DNA of 36,522 nt from assembly GCA_019455155.1 (NCBI GenBank), contig JACFMY010000001.1:1-36522 (forward strand), written 5' to 3'. A program made the position numbers and the translations under genes. The notes below the pieces were generated by a model that saw nothing but the letters and a program-made list of their open reading frames with translations, ran no database searches and was not told the origin of the DNA. Shown piece by piece: positions 7,646 to 17,485 of the stretch. This stretch comes from Caldilineaceae bacterium. GTDB lineage: Bacteria > Chloroflexota > Anaerolineae > Caldilineales > Caldilineaceae. Numbering within the stretch: position 1 is the stretch's first letter; every line of letters begins with the position of its first letter.

Positions 7646-9757
7646 ATGAGACGCTTCTACTTGCTTATTTTGCTGGCAATGCTGGCGCTCGCCGCCTGCC
7701 AGCCGGTTCAACCGCACACAATGGATACGCAACCGATGGCCGTCCCCGTGCTCACGGCCGCCGACAAGATCACCAACGCCATGACTGCGGCGCCCTCAAC
7801 CGTGGCTGCGGGTGCCGCAGTACGTGACTGGCCCATCGACGCCACCCTGGGCGAGGCCAAGGAGTTGCGTCCAGGCACGAACGGCTGGGTCTGCCGCCCG
7901 GACGACCCGTCATCGCCCACCGACGACCCGCGCTGCCTGGACGCCAACTGGCTGAACGTCTTCGGCCTGGACTTTGGCCCCGAACGCGAGTCACAGGGCA
8001 ACATTGGCATCTCCTACATGCTGATGGGCGACAGCGTGGCCGACAATGACGACCCGTCGGCGCTTGTGCCACCGGCCGGCCAGGAATGGCAACTTGACCC
8101 GCCGCACCTCATGGTGGCCTCGCCTCGCCCGCTGGATCCGGCGCTCTATACGACCGACCACCACTCAGGCGGACCGTTTGTCATGTTTGGCGGCACGCCG
8201 GCCGAGCACATCATGGTGCCTGTCGAGATCGTACCGGCGCAGGACGCCGCCGACAAGATCGCCAATGCCATGAGCGCGGCGCCTATGATCGTCGCTCAAG
8301 ACGCCACCATCATCGACTGGCCCATCGATCCCACGCTGGGTGACGGCAAGGTGCTGCGTACGGGCACGAATGGCTGGGTCTGCCGTCCGGACGACCCGTC
8401 GTCGCCCACCGACGACCCGCGTTGTCTGGATGCCAACTGGCTGAAAGTCTTTGGCATGGAGTTCGGGTCTGAACGCGAGGCCCTCAACCTCATCGGTTTT
8501 GCCTACATGCTTCAGGGTGACAGTGTTGCAGATAACGACGATCCATCGCTGGCCGAGCCACCTGCCGGACAGGAGTGGTTGGTCGACCCGCCGCATATCA
8601 TGATCGCCTCGTCGCATCGCTGGGATCCGGCTGCCTATTCCACCGACCCGCATGCCGGCGGACCGTTCATCATGTTTGCCGGGACGCCTGCCGAACACTT
8701 GATGGTGCCGATAACCGACGCTGCCATTTCGGCGCCGACGGCAAACGATGCGCCGGATTTTGATATCGCAGCCGGACTGGCAAGCGCCGAGGCGTTCCTG
8801 GATAAGAAACAGGCGGCGGGGGACTTCAACGGTGTCGCCCTGATCGCACGTGACGGCGAGATCATCTGGAGCAAGGCGTGGGGGATGGCCGACCGCGCAC
8901 AAGGCATCCCGAACACCGCCCAGACGATCTTTCGAGTCTACGAGATGAGTGTGCAATTCACCGCCGCGGCCATGTTGCTGCTCGAACAACAAGGCAAATT
9001 GAGTGTTCAGGATCCGATCTGTGACTATCTCGACGGCTGCCCCGAAGCCTGGCAGCCCGTCACCATCCACCATCTGCTCAGCCATACGTCTGGTCTGCCT
9101 GACTACTTCGAGTCGGATGCCGGAGCGGCTTACAGACTTTCCAGGGATGGCGCCACAACGCAGGAGATCATTGACCTCTTTCGCGACGATCCATTGCTGT
9201 TCGAGCCAGGCGAGCAGCGATACTGGAGTCATAGCGGTTTTGTGCTGGCTGGGCTGATCATCGAACGCGTCTCTGGTCAGCCTTACGGGGAGTTCGTACG
9301 CCAGCAACTCTTTGAACCGCTCGGGATGTTACATAGCGGATATGGCGATCCGGCTGAGGGACTGGCGCTCGGCTACCGAACCTATCGCGATACAACGCCC
9401 GTCCCTTTTGATGTTTCTTCTCTATATGCTTCTGGTGGCATCTACTCGACCGCCGAAGATCTTTATCGCTGGAATGAGGCACTGTATAACGGTGAGTTGC
9501 TGAATGAGACGGAGTTGAGCAAGATGCTGACCTGGCACGACGATAATGGTTCCGGGCAGGGGTCAGGCTATGGCATTGTGGTGGGTAAGTATTTCGGGCG
9601 TCCGTGGGCCGGCAATGGCGGCTACTTTGACGGCTATTCCGCTGTCCTTGGCCGCTACCTGGACGACCGCGTCACAACCGTATTGATGGGCAATCAGGAC
9701 ATGCTGATCTTTGATCTCAGCGACGAGATGGAGCGCCGGTTCTTCACATCTCAGTAA
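7646..9757 (+). CDS. Lipoprotein: duplicated unknown domain plus catalytically degenerate beta-lactamase fold
   Basis: This 703-aa protein starts at the ATG at 7646, preceded by GAGGAGGA. The signal peptide LLILLAMLALAAC puts the lipidated Cys at residue 18. Residues ~38-192 and ~202-356 are two copies of one uncharacterised domain ('TNGWVCRPDDPSSPTDDPRC', 'PHLMVASP'/'PHIMIASS', 'GGPF-MF-GTPAEH-MVP'). Residues ~373-703 resemble class C beta-lactamase/DD-peptidase relatives (PF00144): 'GVALIARDGEIIWSKAWGMA', 'HHLLSHTSGLPDY', 'GLIIERVSGQPYGEF'. The catalytic motifs are not intact. The SxxK position reads E433-M-S-V436, the YxN position reads W527-S-H529, and the HxG position reads N657-G-G. The fold is kept but normal acyl-enzyme chemistry seems lost. 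It is likely a surface binding protein. Confidence 0.88.
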   Translation: MRRFYLLILLAMLALAACQPVQPHTMDTQPMAVPVLTAADKITNAMTAAPSTVAAGAAVRDWPIDATLGEAKELRPGTNGWVCRPDDPSSPTDDPRCLDANWLNVFGLDFGPERESQGNIGISYMLMGDSVADNDDPSALVPPAGQEWQLDPPHLMVASPRPLDPALYTTDHHSGGPFVMFGGTPAEHIMVPVEIVPAQDAADKIANAMSAAPMIVAQDATIIDWPIDPTLGDGKVLRTGTNGWVCRPDDPSSPTDDPRCLDANWLKVFGMEFGSEREALNLIGFAYMLQGDSVADNDDPSLAEPPAGQEWLVDPPHIMIASSHRWDPAAYSTDPHAGGPFIMFAGTPAEHLMVPITDAAISAPTANDAPDFDIAAGLASAEAFLDKKQAAGDFNGVALIARDGEIIWSKAWGMADRAQGIPNTAQTIFRVYEMSVQFTAAAMLLLEQQGKLSVQDPICDYLDGCPEAWQPVTIHHLLSHTSGLPDYFESDAGAAYRLSRDGATTQEIIDLFRDDPLLFEPGEQRYWSHSGFVLAGLIIERVSGQPYGEFVRQQLFEPLGMLHSGYGDPAEGLALGYRTYRDTTPVPFDVSSLYASGGIYSTAEDLYRWNEALYNGELLNETELSKMLTWHDDNGSGQGSGYGIVVGKYFGRPWAGNGGYFDGYSAVLGRYLDDRVTTVLMGNQDMLIFDLSDEMERRFFTSQ

Positions 9758-9797
9758 CACTCTGCGGCTTGAAGTGAACATGTGTGGTGAGGAAATG

Positions 9798-9846
9798 CGC
9801 ACGATTGAGGGCCATCGCCGACCTGGTGATGGCCCTCAATCGTGCG
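9798..9846. terminator. Long hairpin between convergent genes
   Basis: GCACGATTGAGGGCCATC (9799-9816) pairs perfectly with GATGGCCCTCAATCGTGC (9828-9845) around an 11-nt loop, and one further C-G pair extends the stem. It lies 41 bp after the stop of the lipoprotein gene and just before the stop of the minus-strand fragment. This suits a bidirectional terminator, although no strong U-run follows on either strand. Confidence 0.6.
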
Positions 9847-9858
9847 TTGGCGCAACCC

Positions 9859-10236
9859 CTATTCCGTTACTGCAAAGCGCCACATGTACGGCGCCACCAG
9901 CGGATCGCGCCAGAATTGGATGGCGCGGTGGTCGTCCGGTCCCTCGGCGCCCCAGTTGGTGGCGGTATCCTCGACAGGCTTGCTGCCGTCCGGACCGTTG
10001 ACGACGGCTAGACTGCGGTTGTCGAAGCCGCTGATCGCTCCCCACTGCTCCACCGTCTCCCAACTGCCGCGCGTGTACTTGTACAGCAACGGCGTGCCTT
10101 CGCGCAGCGTCGCTGAGAACTCCCACAGCCTGTCGCCCGCCGGCGTCATGGGTGTGAGGCTGGGATTGTAGGGCGCCAGGAATGCTTCGGTGTTGTCGCC
10201 GTCGATGAAGATCGTGTCGTCGGCAGGGGTATTCGC
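9859..10236 (-). pseudogene. Fragment of a starch-binding-like (CBM20-type) domain protein
   Basis: From about 10236 leftwards the minus strand reads 'ANTPADDTIFIDGDN', 'LTPMTPAGDRLWEFSATL', 'GTPLLYKYTRGSWETVEQWG', 'GFDNRSLAVVNGPDGS' and 'WRDPLV', ending at 9859. This is the pattern of CBM20-like modules found at the ends of amylase-type and other secreted enzymes, where they bind alpha-glucans. No catalytic domain or signal peptide precedes it. The frame upstream (to 10407) is Cys-rich and unlike the family. A different frame just upstream reads 'STIQFDALVR', which would suit the lead-in to such a domain, so a frameshift near 10236 is likely. I treat it as a remnant. Confidence 0.6.
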
Positions 10237-10416
10237 ACAAGCGCGTCGAACTGGATGGTTGAAGCATAACCACGAGCCGAATGGCGTCTGTAAGCAAATT
10301 GGTTGCCTGAGACTGTCGCTACAGTGACCACAAGGGCAGGGATACTCGCAATGTGCAATTTTCGATCCACAGTAGAATAGGTGCGGCTGAATAGGAGATA
10401 CCGCCAAGCTTAGAAT

Positions 10417-10761
10417 CTAGCTCTGATTATCGCTAATCAACCGACGGAGAGGGAGATACTTTAGCGTATCAGAAACATGGAGGCGCACCAATTCGTTCTG
10501 GATGCGCCGCACCCCGAGTTGGCGCTCCTGTCGCAAGGCAAGAATCCACTGCGTTTGCTCCGCAAACACTTTCTGAGCAGGCGAGTGATGCGGCCGCCGA
10601 CTCTGACTGGCAAGCCCATCCGTGCCGAGTTGCTCATAACGTCTGATCCACTTGCGCAATGTCGGGCGTGAAATGCCGCAGCGCTGGCACGTCAACCCGG
10701 CATCGCCGGTCTCCAGATACATCGATATCCAAGCCTATCTTTGTTTGATTTCGCTGTCCAT
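10417..10761 (-). pseudogene. IS481-like transposase remnant with internal stop
   Basis: The minus-strand frame from 10722 reads 'MYLETGDAGLTCQRCGISRP', 'TLRKWIRRYEQLGTDGLA', 'SRRPHHSPAQKV' and 'RQLGVRRIQNELVRLH'. This is the helix-turn-helix N-terminal region of IS481-type transposases. The frame extends upstream to an ATG at 10761-10759 (MDSEIKQR) but is broken by a TAG at 10737-10735. After ~10460 the sequence no longer resembles the family and stops at 10417, so the DDE integrase core is missing. It is a decayed 5' fragment of an insertion sequence. No flanking inverted repeat was identified. Confidence 0.78.
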
Positions 10762-10820
10762 GACACCATTCTGCCTTGAAATGATGTCTGTAGATCGCAC
10801 AGATTAGGAAAGCTGTAAAT

Positions 10821-10856
10821 GGTGGGCAGCGGCTCTCTTTCTACCCCCTGCCCACC
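10821..10856 (-). terminator. Hairpin downstream of the YifB gene
   Basis: GGTGGGCAG (10821-10829) pairs with CTGCCCACC (10848-10856). The hairpin lies 27 bp beyond the stop of the minus-strand ATPase gene. The stem is 9 bp with an 18-nt loop and only a weak AT-rich tail, so the call is tentative. Confidence 0.45.
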
Positions 10857-10883
10857 TTACCCAGGCTTGCTGCCTGGCCAGCC

Positions 10884-12413
<1,530 letters not shown>

Positions 12414-12440
12414 GTCACCTCCCTCTGGGGGTAGAGAGTA

Positions 12441-12478
12441 ACACCACCGCCGCCTGGCGCAGGCAGAGGCGGTGGTGT
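12441..12478 (-). terminator. Hairpin after the secreted-protein gene
   Basis: ACACCACCGCC (12441-12451) pairs exactly with GGCGGTGGTGT (12468-12478), and the 16-nt loop can itself fold (GCCT/AGGC). It lies between the stop of the gene at 12537 and the start of the YifB gene at 12413. No U-run follows on the minus strand, so an intrinsic terminator is likely but unproven. Confidence 0.5.
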
Positions 12479-12536
12479 CCTGCTATGGATGATAGTGGCT
12501 GTTGGCCAGGCGTGGCTGCCCGGCTCCGGCAATACG

Positions 12537-14807
12537 CTAGCGGCGCACCACCGGCAGGAATAGCCGCGGAAGCTCGTTGTCCAACGACAACGTCTGCTCC
12601 ACGGTTTGGTCACTGCCCTCGTCAACCATCAGCTGCAACGCGCCGGCACCGTCCCATTGACCATAGTCAAAGGTCAAGGTCTCGCCGGCAGCCAATGCCA
12701 CCTCTTTGTGCAGGAACCACGTAGATCCTACACCAGTGGAACAGCCCATGCGGAAGTCAAACGCGCCGCTCGATGTACCGGCGTTGTGCAGTACCACATG
12801 CTCGCTCGTCTGGTCGATCTGCAGCGAGATAGGCTGGCCAGCCGCGAGATCAACTTGCTCGAGCGCGGCCTGGCAACCTTTGGTCGCATTCTCGACCACC
12901 AGCAACATGTTCGCCGTTGTCTGTTGCGACGACTGGTAGGTCATTCGTGCAGCCGTACGCACCGTAGTCAGCGTGCTCTGCACACCTGCCAGACCGCCCA
13001 GATCCTCGACTGCGGCCGCAAAGCCCGGTCCAAACCGGGACGCGAACAGAGGCGTCGAGCTGGCCAGCGTGGCGCCGTCGAGCGTCATTTGCATCGTGTC
13101 GTCTGTGGGCACGATGTAGACCGGCGCGCTGTCCGCGCCCAGACCGCCATCGAGATAGTCCGCGTACCCCGCGGGAATCTCGTTTAACCACTGGTCGCCG
13201 CTCTGGCCAAGGCGCCGTCCCTGGTTGTCGGTCAACAACAGCTTGCCCCCGCCCAAGAGCCAGAATTGCTCGCGGGTCCCGGCCGCGCTGGCCGTCGCTG
13301 CCGTGCTGCCGGCACACCAGTCACACGTAGATGGCTTGGCATACTCCGACAGGGCCGTAAGACCAAGATTGCCCGAAGCGGCATCACCATTCCACAAAGC
13401 CCAGCCGGCGCTGTAGCGCCACGTATGGTCACCGGTACCGAATTCTACATAGAGATCCGTCGCGTTGGGTTGGCCCGGGTCATAGACGAGCACGTGATAG
13501 ACCCCTGGCTCGCGCTCGATCGCGGCATAGGGAACAAGCAGGACGCCACCCTGGCTGCCATCGCGCAGGAAAAGGAGCAGCGGATCGCTTTTCGCTTCCA
13601 TGGCGCTCAACAGGTTGGCCAGTATGGTATTGGGGTCCGCGGTGCGCGCACTTTCCCGGTTGAGCGCGACGGGCTGCGTAAACTGCCGCGCCCAGTACAG
13701 TGCGGTCTCTTCGCGCACACTATACTGGGTCAGATCATATGCCGAGTTCGCGCCGCTTTGATAGTCCCCTGGCTTGTCGGCGCCGGTGAAAAAGCGCAGG
13801 CTTGTTACACCCATGCCACCGCCGCGCCCCACAGCCAGTGCCCGGTTCACCTGCGTCAGCCAGGCCCATGCCGCCGGGCGCAGGGCACAGGGTCCCGTGC
13901 TCTTCCAACAGGCGCCGGCTGTACCCAAGAGCTGCACGACTTCATTCAGGCCCAGATCGGCGACAGCTGAAGGAGCCATTTTAGGGCCATAGTTGGCAAA
14001 GGTATAACCATTGACAGTGGGACGGAAGCCGAGATCGTAGGGGTTATCGCCAATTTGCCGGGCGGCGTAGCGAAACAGATTCTGGATATAGGTGTCAGAG
14101 CCCGGCGTGACCGAATCGGAGGTGATCTTGCCGGTGTGAAAGATGACTCGTCCGCTCTGATACTGGCCTACGGCAAGGCTCGCAAGCTGCTGGTTCTCCG
14201 CTACCAATGCCAGCGTGATATAGCCGGCGCCCAGGTTAGCGGCCATGACACTGTCGTAGTTGCCCGCGGTCTCGTAGGGCTGCAGCCCCTGTAGGATAGG
14301 GTGTACCGCCCCCTCTGGTGTAAAGACGATCGTGCTGGCCTTCACTGGATAGCCGGGATAGAGGTGGTTGGAGACGAACACCTCAAAGCTAGCGGGCATG
14401 ATGGGCAGCGTGCCGGTGCGGTTGGGCTGTTCAACGATCAGGCCGCCCCCGGCTCCCACAAAATCGTGGATCGCCGCAGCGTAGTCGACGAGCGTATCGG
14501 CGCTCGCGCCGGCCACATAGAGCACATCGTAGCGATCCAACATGCCGCTTATCTGGGAGGGTGTGCTCACTTTGGTGACGTTGGTCACCAGCTCCTTGAT
14601 ACGGTTGCAGGACGGGATCGACGTCTCGTAACAAAGCACTCGAATGTCAGGTATCGCAGCCACGGGACTGGCTGGCAGCCCAGACGGCGCAGAGGCAGGG
14701 GGGGAGGATTCGCTGCCGTAAACAAGTGCAGGCGATCCGGCCAGGGTCAGGCTCAGAATCAGCACTGCCAACAACCGGTGCTGCAAGCGCAACACGCGCA
14801 TAAACAT
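12537..14807 (-). CDS. Secreted ThuA-like protein with Chloroflexi-type C-terminal tail
   Basis: This 756-aa protein uses the ATG at 14807. GAGGAG lies six bases upstream, which is better than the longer frame from 14855. Residues 1-~31 are a signal peptide (LLAVLILSLTLAGSPALVYG) without a lipobox. Residues ~50-260 resemble a ThuA/class-I glutamine-amidotransferase-like fold: 'YDVLYVAGASADTLVDY', 'FVGAGGGLIVEQP', 'HPILQGLQPYE', 'GRVIFHTGKI'. The middle region (~280-520) is unrecognised. Its 'GGGMGVTSLRF' and 'GVYHVLVYDPGQP' hint at a cysteine-peptidase-like or transglutaminase-like fold, but I cannot identify a catalytic Cys. The last residues, LFLPVVRR, resemble a short tail seen on many exported Chloroflexota proteins. 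Its function is unknown. Confidence 0.75.
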   Translation of the reverse strand: MFMRVLRLQHRLLAVLILSLTLAGSPALVYGSESSPPASAPSGLPASPVAAIPDIRVLCYETSIPSCNRIKELVTNVTKVSTPSQISGMLDRYDVLYVAGASADTLVDYAAAIHDFVGAGGGLIVEQPNRTGTLPIMPASFEVFVSNHLYPGYPVKASTIVFTPEGAVHPILQGLQPYETAGNYDSVMAANLGAGYITLALVAENQQLASLAVGQYQSGRVIFHTGKITSDSVTPGSDTYIQNLFRYAARQIGDNPYDLGFRPTVNGYTFANYGPKMAPSAVADLGLNEVVQLLGTAGACWKSTGPCALRPAAWAWLTQVNRALAVGRGGGMGVTSLRFFTGADKPGDYQSGANSAYDLTQYSVREETALYWARQFTQPVALNRESARTADPNTILANLLSAMEAKSDPLLLFLRDGSQGGVLLVPYAAIEREPGVYHVLVYDPGQPNATDLYVEFGTGDHTWRYSAGWALWNGDAASGNLGLTALSEYAKPSTCDWCAGSTAATASAAGTREQFWLLGGGKLLLTDNQGRRLGQSGDQWLNEIPAGYADYLDGGLGADSAPVYIVPTDDTMQMTLDGATLASSTPLFASRFGPGFAAAVEDLGGLAGVQSTLTTVRTAARMTYQSSQQTTANMLLVVENATKGCQAALEQVDLAAGQPISLQIDQTSEHVVLHNAGTSSGAFDFRMGCSTGVGSTWFLHKEVALAAGETLTFDYGQWDGAGALQLMVDEGSDQTVEQTLSLDNELPRLFLPVVRR

Positions 14808-15058
14808 GGCATGCTCCTCTGCGGCGCCCCGCAAGACTCCGGACCACCGCACCATTCAGCCACTCAGAACTTCCCATCCTCTATATATACCGTGTGCACG
14901 GCCGGATTGGGACTGTCATATGACCGAACGTTGGCGGTGTATTGCAATAAACTTAAGTAGTGAATCTGGCGCAGACGAGAGGGTAGTGGCAATAGAGGAC
15001 AAGTGCCATGGCCGGCCTGCGCCGAGGATGCCGCACGCCAGCCATGGCTAGGATACGC

Positions 15059-15808
15059 TCAGCGGCCGGCGAACAGGTCCGCCGGCAGGTCTTGGCGGCT
15101 GGCGTGGCGCACGCCGCCGGGACCGGCCACGACTAGGTCAGTGGCCATGTCCAGAAAGAGGCCGTGTTCCAAAATGCCGGCCCGCGCCGCCATCTTTGCC
15201 GCCAGCAGATGCGGATCGGGCATCGGGCCAAAGGCGCAGTCAAGGACCCAATTACCGTTGTCGGTGACGAACGGCGAGCCGTCGTCCCGTAGACGGCGGC
15301 GTACCCTGGCGCCGAGCGACTCGAGAAACATGGCCTGTGCACGCCACCCATAGGGCAACACCTCCACCGGTACCGCCCACAAGGTGCCCAGGCGCGACGA
15401 GAGCTTGCTGTCGTCCGCCACAATGACAAAGCGGCGGCTGGCCTGGGCGACGATCTTCTCCCGCAGGTGCGCCCCACCGCCCCCTTTGATGACATTCAGC
15501 TGTGGATCCACTTCGTCGGCGCCGTCAATGGTCACGTCGAGACTCCGGGGCAGATCATCCGGCAACAGGGGGATGCCCAGCCGCATGGCTTCTTCTTTGA
15601 TAGCCTGTGACGTGGCAAAGGCAACGACATCATGTAGCTGGCGCCGCTGTAACAACAGGCCAAGATGATGGGTAGTGTGGATGGCGGTGCTGCCTGTGCC
15701 CAGGCCCACCGCCATGCCCGATTCTACAAAGCGTACAGCATATTCGCCCGCCTCCTGTTTGTAGCGGACAGCTGCATTGGCGTGCTGGTCGCTCTGGTTC
15801 GTGTTCAT
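15059..15808 (-). CDS. rpiA: Ribose-5-phosphate isomerase A
   Basis: This 249-aa cytosolic enzyme interconverts ribose 5-phosphate and ribulose 5-phosphate in the non-oxidative pentose phosphate pathway. The family signatures are all present: phosphate loop 'GLGTGSTA', 'DVTIDGADEVD' with the catalytic acidic residue, and 'VIKGGGGAHLREKIVA' with the catalytic Lys-Gly-rich loop and Glu. A C-terminal 'GILEHGLFLDMATDLVVAG' is also typical (normally 'VVEHGLF'). Length is normal (E. coli 219 aa) with a slightly longer N-terminus. It is the third gene of the glk-pgi-rpiA cluster, starting 15 bp after pgi, which suggests cotranscription. Confidence 0.96.
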   Translation of the reverse strand: MNTNQSDQHANAAVRYKQEAGEYAVRFVESGMAVGLGTGSTAIHTTHHLGLLLQRRQLHDVVAFATSQAIKEEAMRLGIPLLPDDLPRSLDVTIDGADEVDPQLNVIKGGGGAHLREKIVAQASRRFVIVADDSKLSSRLGTLWAVPVEVLPYGWRAQAMFLESLGARVRRRLRDDGSPFVTDNGNWVLDCAFGPMPDPHLLAAKMAARAGILEHGLFLDMATDLVVAGPGGVRHASRQDLPADLFAGR

Positions 15809-15823
15809 GGTCCCCGGCAGACA

Positions 15824-17467
15824 CTAGCGCGCGGCATGCCGCAGGCGGCGATAACGACGGATTAGCGCGTTGGTAGAGCTGTCATGGTGCAGATCGGGCT
15901 CCTTGTCGCTCTCCAGCTCGGGAATAATGCGCGACGCCAATACTTTGCCCAGCTCCACGCCCCACTGATCAAACGAGTCGATGTCCCAGATCACGCCCTG
16001 GGTAAAGACGTTATGCTCGTAGAGCGCAACCAGCGCGCCCAGGGTAAAGGGCGTCAGCTCCTCGGCCAGGATCGTGCTGGTAGGCCGGTTGCCATCGAAG
16101 ATGCGGAACGGTCGCTGGGCCGGCGCCACACCCTCACGCTCCAGCTCTTCCAGCGTCTTGCCAAAAGCCAGCGCCTCAGTTTGGGCAAAGAAGTTGGCCA
16201 TGAGCAGATCGTGGTGGTTGGCCAGGTGATTGAAGGGTTTGGCAAAGCCAATGAAGTCGCACGGGATCAGCTTCGTGCCCTGATGAATCAGCTGGTAGAA
16301 GGAATGCTGCCCATCGGTGCCCGGCTCGCCCCAGATGACAGGGCCGGTTTGGTAGGTAATTCGCTGTCCCTGGAGATCTGTGCTCTTGCCGTTGCTCTCC
16401 ATCTGCAGCTGTTGGAGATAGGCAGGGAAACGCGCCAGATATTGGGCATAGGGCAGCACCGCCACAGTCTCGGCCCCAAAGAAGTTGTTGTACCAGACCG
16501 TGAGCAATGCCATGAGCACCGGCAAGTTGTGCGCAAACGGGGCCTCTAGAAAATGCTCGTCCATAGCGCGGAAGCCAGCCAGCAACGCCCGGTAGTTCTC
16601 CGGCCCAATGGCCAACATTGTGGAGAGGCCAATGGCCGAGTCCATAGAATAGCGGCCGCCCACCCAGTCCCAGAAGCCGAACATGTTGGCTGTATCAATG
16701 CCAAACTTCTGCACCTCATTGGCGTTCGTGGAGACCGCGACAAAGTGCTTGGCCACGGCGGCTTCGTTGCCGAGCTGGTCCACAAGCCAGGCACGCGCCG
16801 TACGCGCATTGGCCATGGTTTCTAGGGTGGTAAAGGTCTTGGAAGAGACAACAAAGAGCGTTTCTTGGGCGTCCAGTCCCTGCACGGCCTCAACAAAGGC
16901 CGCGCCATCCACGTTGGCAATGAAACGGAAGTTCAGGGCGCGATCGCTGTACTCGCGCAACGCCAGGTAGGCCATCTCAGGCCCCAGATACGAGCCACCG
17001 ATGCCGATGTTGATGACATTGCGTATCCGCTTGCCAGTGTGACCTGTCCAGGCCCCGCTGCGCACGCGATTGGCGAATGCCTCCATGCGCTCCAATACCT
17101 CGTGCACCTCTGGCACCACGTTGGCGCCATCTACCATGATCTGGGCGCCTTTGGGCGCGCGGAGCGCCACATGCAGCACTGCCCGCTGCTCGGTCACGTT
17201 GATCTTGTCACCGCGGAACATGGCCGCCCGCCGTTCAGAGAGGTTGCTTGCTTCTGCCAATTTGATCAGAAGGTCGATCGTCTCACCGGTCACGCGGTGC
17301 TTGGAATAATCTAAGAAGAGGCCAGCACCTTCCGCGACCATCCGCTCGCCGCGTTCAGCGTCCGCCGCAAACAACTGGCGCAGGTGCATATCTTTGACCT
17401 GGTGGTAGTGGCGCGCCAGCGCTTGCCAGGCAGGCGCCGGCGGGAGCATCACTTCATTGTTCGACAT
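15824..17467 (-). CDS. pgi: Glucose-6-phosphate isomerase
   Basis: This 547-aa enzyme converts glucose 6-phosphate to fructose 6-phosphate at the entry of glycolysis. It is the long, E. coli-type Pgi. Visible signatures are '[16 protein letters not shown]' (sugar phosphate binding), '[11 protein letters not shown]', '[16 protein letters not shown]' (the canonical form has GTNGQHS), and '[11 protein letters not shown]' containing the catalytic lysine, then 'HDSSTNALI' at the C-terminus. AAAGGA precedes the ATG at a normal distance. It lies 18 bp after glk and 15 bp before rpiA, the arrangement of a single operon for glucose entry. Confidence 0.97.
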   Translation of the reverse strand: MSNNEVMLPPAPAWQALARHYHQVKDMHLRQLFAADAERGERMVAEGAGLFLDYSKHRVTGETIDLLIKLAEASNLSERRAAMFRGDKINVTEQRAVLHVALRAPKGAQIMVDGANVVPEVHEVLERMEAFANRVRSGAWTGHTGKRIRNVINIGIGGSYLGPEMAYLALREYSDRALNFRFIANVDGAAFVEAVQGLDAQETLFVVSSKTFTTLETMANARTARAWLVDQLGNEAAVAKHFVAVSTNANEVQKFGIDTANMFGFWDWVGGRYSMDSAIGLSTMLAIGPENYRALLAGFRAMDEHFLEAPFAHNLPVLMALLTVWYNNFFGAETVAVLPYAQYLARFPAYLQQLQMESNGKSTDLQGQRITYQTGPVIWGEPGTDGQHSFYQLIHQGTKLIPCDFIGFAKPFNHLANHHDLLMANFFAQTEALAFGKTLEELEREGVAPAQRPFRIFDGNRPTSTILAEELTPFTLGALVALYEHNVFTQGVIWDIDSFDQWGVELGKVLASRIIPELESDKEPDLHHDSSTNALIRRYRRLRHAAR

Positions 17468-17485
17468 TGTCAGTCCTTTTCCAAT

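Noticed and set aside
8165-9307. 380-codon minus-strand frame opposite the beta-lactamase-like gene
   Set aside because: It has no recognisable motif and overlaps a clear plus-strand gene. It is a shadow frame.
10237-10407. Cys-rich upstream extension of the starch-binding fragment as a zinc-binding domain
   Set aside because: Its Cys spacing fits no zinc motif I know, and the family similarity starts only at 10236. It is probably read-through of non-coding sequence.
15824-17467. Possible loss of the catalytic lysine in Pgi, because the C-terminus reads RRYRRLR
   Set aside because: The catalytic lysine belongs to the '[10 protein letters not shown]' signature, which is intact. The C-terminal Arg is not the key residue.
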